Below are positions 46,001 through 64,000 of a DNA stretch of 64,000 bases, one piece after another (positions within the stretch are counted from its first letter, which is position 1; each line of letters begins with the position of its first letter). The position numbers and the translations under genes were made by a program. Source of the DNA: Globodera rostochiensis (lineage: Eukaryota > Nematoda > Chromadorea > Rhabditida > Heteroderidae); the NCBI GenBank assembly GCA_018350325.1, contig JAEVLN010000006.1, positions 2,618,693 through 2,682,692 of the forward strand, in the 5' to 3' direction. Below the pieces are notes generated by a model. That model was not told the DNA's origin. It did no database searches and worked only from the letters and a program-made list of their open reading frames with translations.

Positions 46001-48394
46001 CTTGTCCCCGACCAGGAGCCTCCAACATGGGCTTTATCCCCGAGCCCCCCGACATTTTTGGTTTATCCCCTAACCCCCGACTTTGGTTTATCCCCGAATC
46101 CCCGCCCCCGATATTGTTGCCCCCCGTGGCTTGTCCCCGACTTGGAGCCCCCAACATTTTGGGCTTTTCCCCCAACATTTTGGGCTTTTCCCCCGACATT
46201 TTGGACTTTATCCCCGAGACCCCCGACATTTTTGGTTTATCCCCGAACCCCCGACATTTTTTGGTTTATCCCCGAACCCCGTGCCCCCGATATTATTGCC
46301 CCCGGTGACTTGTCCCCGACCTGGAGCCCCCAACATTTGGGCTTTATCCCCGAGCCCCCGGACATTTTTTGGCATCATCCCCAAGCCTCTGTGCCCCGAA
46401 GTTCGTGCCCCCGACATTTTTGGGCCGTTTTCCCTGGGGGAGAGAGAGGGAATTGCGTTAATTCGATTTTAATTTATTTATACAAATATTAAAATTAAAT
46501 AGAAAAAATTTAGACTTGCTAAAATTGGCAAAAAGTAAATAATGAAGGCACTCCTACTTGAACAGCTTTTAACCCCACCAATTTTCCTCTTGGCCACACT
46601 CAAACACGCATGGACCGGTAAATTCGTCACGTTTTTGAACTATGGGCACTCAAATTTAGGCGTTTGAATTTGTGCCAATTTTTTCATTTTTGTTTTTCAG
46701 CCACAATGCCACGTCCCTTCGAGTGCTATTCGTGCATGTCGCCCAGCTACCAGCCAAAATGGCAGTTCCTGCAGCAGATGTACATTGCGCCGAAGGTGTT
46801 CAGGAGAATTTAAAAATAAAAAAATTGGAAAATGTTGGCATAATGCCAACAATCACACTTTTTGTTGTTGCTGTTGTTGAATGTGTTGGTTCTAGAGGTT
46901 TTCGGGGTCGAAGTGTCCGAGTCTGACTTCCATTTCGGCCAATTCCGAACCTCGAACGTGAATTTGAACAATTTTTCGAAAAATTTTTTTGTTGCATTTT
47001 TTTTTTATTAAATTTTATTTTTGATTTGCATTGTGCAGACTAAGGAATATAGATAGTTTTGTGGAATGAATTCAGCAATGTTTTTTGCAAAATTTAACCG
47101 AATTCATCGACATTTCGACGATTTATAATGCCAAAAAAGCAACAACAAAAAAATTCTCTTGAAATTGTTCGAATCCGGGTCCGGGGTTCGGAATCGATCC
47201 AGATGTAGGACATATTCAAATTCTACGCCCCCGAAAAACCTCTCGAAAATTTTATTTATCGTTTTTAATCACTTTAATGAATTTTTTTAATTGTTGACAC
47301 ATAACACAAAAAAGAACCTTTTCCTTCCCCTCAGGCGTTCACTGAGGCATGTGACACGCCAATCACCAGGCACAGTCAAATTCCAACCGTTTTCTGCGCA
47401 TCGTTTTGTGTCTCAATGCTCGAAGCAAATGTTGAAGCGGGTGCGCCAAATTTTGCATTTTTTTTTCTTTAAATTTAACCCCGGAGGGGAAAAGGGAGTC
47501 GGGCGGTGGTGATGGGTGTCAGCGAGAACATTTTACGAATTATTTTTAATTAAATGATCAATGAGTATAGCCAAATGCTTACATAATTCCCCCTCATCAA
47601 TGGTCTACTAGGGTATGGGCTTTTGAATCCAATCGGGACCCTTTTAAGAGCCCCGGTCCCGGTTTTTAACAAAAAAAAATCCGGGATTTGAAGCGCCGGG
47701 GGGTCTTCGGAGCATCAAAGTGTCCCCCGGGTCCGATCTCTAATCGTCACCCAGCAGTCCTAATTTTTGAAACAGATCAGAATGACATAGTCGGACTAAC
47801 TTTTACAGGATCATTAGAGCAAAAGACCGTTTAAAACCAATTTAATGTTTAAACCATAAAGATTTAAGTAAAATACAAAATTGGAACTTAGTTTTTGAGT
47901 CTCGTCTCCCCCGGGGGGCTTTTGTTGGAACATTTGCTATTAAATTTTACTGCTTTAAATTAAAATGCAGGAATTTTTGTTGGCTTCAAATACATCCGCG
48001 GCTGTGGTGACCGAATCCTGCGCCATGGATTCAACGAAACAGCGGCACAACTCTATCGGCTAAATCAGGTTAAAAAAACAATTAGCTTCTTCCCCCGAAG
48101 CTAATTGCTTTTTTTGTTTCCTTTTATGTTGACAAATGCCGACATTTGCCGCGCGAGCGACTGTTCAACCAACCGCGACAGCTCGAAGTTGCCATCACCG
48201 GCGACCTGCAGTTGTGCACATGTTACGGTAATTACAATTTTGGTAAATTTAAAACAAATTTGTTTTCAGGCGATCGTTGCAATAACAATTCGCCAAATTC
48301 GGCCACAACCCAGCGAGTCAGCAGCTGTTTAGTGTGTCCAGTTTGGCTTACAATTATCATCTGCTGTTGGTTCATATTGCTCAGGACAATTTGA
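40029..48394 (+). CDS. odr-2: ODR-2-like Ly-6/uPAR-type GPI-anchored protein (about 356 aa)
   Basis: Exons: 40,029-40,430; 41,359-41,506; 46,701-46,795; 47,335-47,440; 47,971-48,068; about 48,131-48,227; 48,270-48,394. All joins keep phase. The first exon has a hydrophobic signal (FVLLLLLFGAIDIVCP), a His-rich patch and Arg-rich stretches. The Ly-6 part begins PFECYSCMSPSYQPKW and continues FTEACDTPI, FCASFCVSMLEANV, GFKYIRGCGDRIL, LCTCYG and DRCNNN, the usual Cys pattern ending in CN. A C-terminal hydrophobic tail (WLTIIICCWFILL) suggests a GPI signal. ODR-2 acts on neuronal surfaces in C. elegans; the role here is inferred. The exon 6 acceptor is not visible as a normal AG. Confidence 0.82.
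40573..40756. mobile_element. MITE with 8-bp target duplication GTCTTGAC
   Basis: The 184-bp element in ODR-2-like intron 1 has TAGAGCCCGG ends, inverted, and an interior of 'gagattttttcgagaatctcg' repeats. GTCTTGAC is exact on both sides (40,565-40,572 and 40,757-40,764). Confidence 0.9.
41543..41652. mobile_element. Short element with TACCGTAT ends and a GC-rich palindrome
   Basis: TACCGTATCTCCTAAAATAG is mirrored by the right end (gctttatttaggaaaaacggta). Inside is CCCCCCGGGGCTCTATT with its inverted copy. It resembles 11,196-11,297 at the ends. Confidence 0.65.
41660..41870. repeat. 'GTCGGGATCCCGAC' repeat words
   Basis: Starting 'tagagatcggccaaaccg', it consists of degenerate self-complementary GGGATCCCGA words. 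A related relic lies at 48,895-48,945. Confidence 0.5.
42069..42618. mobile_element. MITE with 8-bp target duplication GTTTAAAA
   Basis: The 550-bp element in intron 2 has ends CAGGCATGCTCACGGTTACC, perfect inverted copies. The outer parts are arrays of AACCGTTAACCGC words, and the middle is AT-rich. GTTTAAAA flanks both sides exactly. CAGG ends and 8-bp duplication fit hAT transposons. Confidence 0.92.
42627..44916. other. ODR-2-like intron 2 interior, no gene
   Basis: AT-rich sequence with poly-G/C runs and a duplicated 'aaatattctgtaaataatcaattaaaaaa' type segment (about 43,495-43,620). Open frames look random. I found no exon. Confidence 0.5.
44917..45032. mobile_element. MITE with 8-bp target duplication ATGTTGAC
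   Basis: The 116-bp element has ends CAGTGTTTTGTTTGTTCCA and CAGTGTTTTGCTGTTCCAACA (inverted), with 'ctgttctgttcctgttc' and its complement inside, so it folds on itself. ATGTTGAC is exact on both sides. Confidence 0.92.
45675..46435. repeat. 'CCTAAGCCTAAGC' and 'GGTTTATCCCCGAACCCCCGACA' arrays
   Basis: About 45,690-45,800 holds inverted 'taggcctaacaaacc' words. From 45,950 to 46,430 is an array of units near 30 bp of the type 'ccccgacatttttggtttatccccgaa', with longer units inserted. Long open frames are repeat artefacts. Confidence 0.75.
46884..47250. mobile_element. MITE with ~90-bp inverted repeats, GGAGGTCAGATTCGG family
   Basis: This is the clearest copy. The left arm reads 'gaggttttcggggtcgaag...gacttccatttcggccaattccgaacctcgaa', and the right arm is its reverse complement, ending 'tctacgcccccgaaaaacc'. 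It lies in ODR-2-like intron 3. Relatives are spread over the window (about 8.46, 17.0, 17.5, 22.99, 24.5, 31.5-32.1, 33.54 and 38.1-38.5 kb). Confidence 0.75.
48073..48110. other. Perfect 11-bp hairpin in a very short intron
   Basis: CAATTAGCTTC and GAAGCTAATTG, separated by TTCCCCC, lie between ODR-2-like exons 5 and 6. The normal 3' splice site of this intron is not visible, so the hairpin may be an insertion or a footprint. Confidence 0.7.
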
Positions 48395-48399
48395 ATTTA

Positions 48400-49905
48400 A
48401 TTGTTTTTATTTTTTGTATTGATTCGGCATAAAATTTATTTTAAATATTATTTAATAATAGAGGGGATTTTTTCGGCATCCCTGCCGAGATGAGAAATTT
48501 AGAATAATTAACTTTCCTTTATTAAAAGAAGGAAAAGAAAAAAAAAAGAAAAATATTTTTAAATAGTTTTTTATACATTTCTAAGGAACGTATTTGCATA
48601 TTTTTAAAAATAAAAATTTAAATTATAGAATCTGCTGAATTTCCCCCTCCAAGACTTAAAAGAATATCCCCACTAAAAATTCTATCCAAAAATAAATCCA
48701 TTTTCAAACAACAAATTTAAAATATAAAATTTAATAATCCTCTGATTGTCTCGAACTTCTGTGAATGGAAATATGAGTTATGCGGATTATTTGAACTTTA
48801 AAAATAAAAAAATAATTAATGTAAATAATGACGAAGACAGACACCTATTTTTAGTACTGATAGACAATTACTTTTAGTCTAATAGATTTTTAGATGGTCG
48901 GGATCCCGATCTCGAAAAATCGGTTTGGTCGGGGCTCGGTCTCCATTGTTTATGTGTCCTCAAAAGAAAATTTTTATTTCATAAAAAAAAAATAATAATA
49001 ATAAATAATACACATAAGCAGCAATCCGGTAGGACATAGTCAACTGACTGGAAACAAATGTCATTTTGCATGAATCAGACAGAAAATGTGAGGGGAGGTG
49101 GTGGACGGATGGAGTGAGGTTGTGGGGGGAGGGGGGGGGGTTGGCATGGCACATTTCCAATTGAACAAAATTGTTAACAAACTTTTTGGCATATCATGAT
49201 CGATCTGATTGATCATTAGGACGAAACCGCATGACATTGACCAAAGCCAAGCGCTAACTTTTTGGAATTATCTGATCATGATCGCAAAAATCCATGTGGT
49301 CTGTCTGATCATTAGGAGGACGAAACCACATAACATTGATCAGAGACAAAATTCTGCGGTCTGTGGATTCCAGATCAGTGTTAAAATTTTAAATCAAATT
49401 CCGATCAGATCATGTGCCATAATACGCGGATTCCTACCAGATCGGGACCAGAGATTGTATTCAAAATTTTTGAACCATGCAAACTCTGCCGTTGTTGTTA
49501 TTGTTGTTACATTTTTCCATCCAAGCGGGGGGGGGCAAGAATTATTTGTAAAAAGAATATTAGAAGAAAATGTGGCATAGAGAGAAAGAGTGAGTGAAAG
49601 AGAGCACGAAACAAATGGACTCGACAAAAAAAAAGAAGAAGCATAAAATGATGGCACTTTTTTTACACAACATTTTGAATTGAATGAAAAAGAGGGGGGG
49701 GGGGGGGGGGGAGGCTGCGCTTGCTGAGAGAATGATAAATAAAATGATGAAAATAAATGCAAATTTGTGGCGCTAATGTGAGGAGTTTTTTAACACAAAA
49801 AGGCAAAAAACCACACGAAGGAGGGGGGGGGGCAAAAATCGCCCCAAATTTTCCACCACCACCGCCGTCGCCGGAGGGGAGAGGGAAAGTGTCTGTCGCG
49901 CGGAG
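48400..49905. other. Intergenic AT-rich stretch
   Basis: No supported gene lies between the ODR-2-like stop and the MITE at 49,911. It contains a direct repeat of 'ctgatcattaggacgaaaccgcat' (about 49,205 and 49,300) and G/C runs. Confidence 0.5.
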
Positions 49906-49910
49906 GCTAG

Positions 49911-50147
49911 TAGGGATGCTCGAGACTTGAAATTTACCGAGACTCGAGAGTCGAGACCGAGACCGAGACCGAGAAATGACACCGAGACTCGAGACCGAGA
50001 CCGAGAAATGGCCCCAAGACTCGAGACCCAAAAAAACCGCAGAAATTTCTCGGTTCGAGACCGAAAAATGGCCCCGAGAGTCGAGACCGAGACCCAAAAA
50101 AACCGAGAAATTTCTCGGTTCAAGACCGAGACTCTCGAGCATCCCTA
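49911..50147. mobile_element. MITE with 8-bp target duplication GAGGCTAG
   Basis: The 237-bp element has ends TAGGGATGCTCGAGA, perfect inverted copies. The interior is an array of 'cgagactcgagaccgagac' words. GAGGCTAG is exact on both sides (49,903-49,910 and 50,148-50,155). Confidence 0.93.
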
Positions 50148-50510
50148 GAGGCTAGACTTAGTTTTGTGAAGCGCGCCGCAAAACACACATACGCGCACAT
50201 GGAGAATTGAGGGAAAGCGCGCGCGCGAGAGGTACGAGAAACCGACCAACTCTCGTGGTCGGTAAGGAGGACTTGAGCAATTAACAAAAAATTGTCCCGA
50301 AAAAGTTTTTTGTTTTGATTTCGAGAGTCTCGAGAGAGAGAGAGAGTGTTAGCCAAAACAAGAGATCACGTCCAGACATCGATCCGCTCGAAGTTTGAAT
50401 GTGTGTTGAGCTGCTTCAAACTGCGAGAAACAGAACAGGCATCTGACAGCTAGCAGCACACATAAAATGTTCTTGCTGACGTTGTTGTTTGATCGTTGAT
50501 CGGTGATCGC

Positions 50511-63457
<12,947 letters not shown>

Positions 63458-63644
63458 CTTGACAAAAAATGTTATAAAAATGTTGGGGGGGGGGGAGGAT
63501 GCATTATTTATTGTTGCCTTTTCTGTCAAATTCCTTTTGAAAATTATAAAAAAAAGGTTTTTGCTAAACAAAACGCCAAAATTTAAAAAACGATTCAAAA
63601 ATGAAAAATTTTCTTTAACCAGCCGGTTGGCCATACGTTACAAT

Positions 63645-63780
63645 TAGAGTAGGCCGGGATCGGGATTTTTGGTAAAAACCGGGATCGTGAAAACCGAGAT
63701 CGGGATATCAGCATCTCGAACCGGGGATCGGGATTTCGCTTTTTCAAAAACCGGGATAATCCCGCCCGATCCCGACCAAT
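63645..63780. repeat. TAGAGTAGGCCGGGATCGGG element (truncated)
   Basis: The left half matches the MITE at 54,778. The right end lacks the inverted terminus and no duplication is seen. Confidence 0.6.
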
Positions 63781-63930
63781 TATCTTTGGCCTTATATTTT
63801 CTTAAACCCGAGAGAGACCAAGTATTTTACCAGAAAACATTTTGTTAAGAAAACTGCTGGAGGTTGACCCATCTCGCGTTAATAGTTTCCGAAAAATCCT
63901 GATCCGATTACCCGGATCAAGATTTAATTA

Positions 63931-64000
63931 GAGCCCGGACTTGAGGACTGATCGAGATTTTGATCAAGATCTTGAAAAAGTATCTCGGACTCTATTTAAA
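63931..64000. mobile_element. TAGAGCCCGGACTTGAGGAC element at window end
   Basis: The left end matches 40,573-40,756. The sequence reaches a right-end-like 'cggactcta' just before the window ends, so the flank cannot be tested fully. Confidence 0.5.

Noticed and set aside
45666..46492. Open frames of up to 196 residues on both strands
   Set aside because: Proline-rich reading of the CCCCGACATTTTTGG array inside an ODR-2-like intron.

Overview
This window is eukaryotic nuclear DNA. It is AT-rich, its genes are split by introns, and it is dense in repeats. It most likely comes from a plant-parasitic cyst nematode (Heterodera/Globodera group). The best evidence for that is an intact five-exon gene at 22,341-24,735, which belongs to an F-box-like family that I know, from general knowledge, to be expanded in those nematodes. 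An ODR-2-type Ly-6 protein supports a nematode origin. The genus is an inference. I found no bacterial operons, no CRISPR array and no rRNA gene.

The genes were assembled by hand by matching splice sites and reading phase. Minus strand: the 3' part of a coiled-coil gene (1.1-1.8 kb), a mitochondrial rhomboid protease of the PARL type (25,695-31,350, nine exons) and a TEAD/Scalloped-type transcription factor (50,511-63,457, fourteen exons). Plus strand: the F-box-like gene, a small unknown gene (25,302-25,646), a TMEM242-like gene (32,912-34,429) and an ODR-2-like Ly-6 gene (40,029-48,394). The PARL and TMEM242 genes are divergent neighbours, and both are expected in mitochondria. The small unknown gene and PARL converge with only 48 bp between their stop codons.

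Two segments are structurally odd. At 9.7-14.6 kb, a broken isoleucyl-tRNA synthetase segment occurs twice in inverted orientation, around a core with a C2H2 zinc finger, a Lon-type protease fragment and unassigned exons. At 17.7-20.3 kb, a degenerate MULE transposon has 1,137-bp arms that form a palindrome, and both arms carry the same C-terminal transposase piece.

Most of the rest is repeats. They include a tandem array of about 42 copies of a 117-bp unit (1.75-6.6 kb, with an assembly gap at an inversion), a 42-44-bp satellite with a 943-bp higher-order period inside a PARL intron, and 32-bp and 127-bp arrays inside TEAD introns. There are also many short elements with inverted ends. Nine of these are flanked by exact 8-bp direct repeats, which suggests hAT-type MITEs, and several have interiors built from small tandem arrays. 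The repeats sit mostly in introns and have not disturbed the reading frames of the conserved genes.
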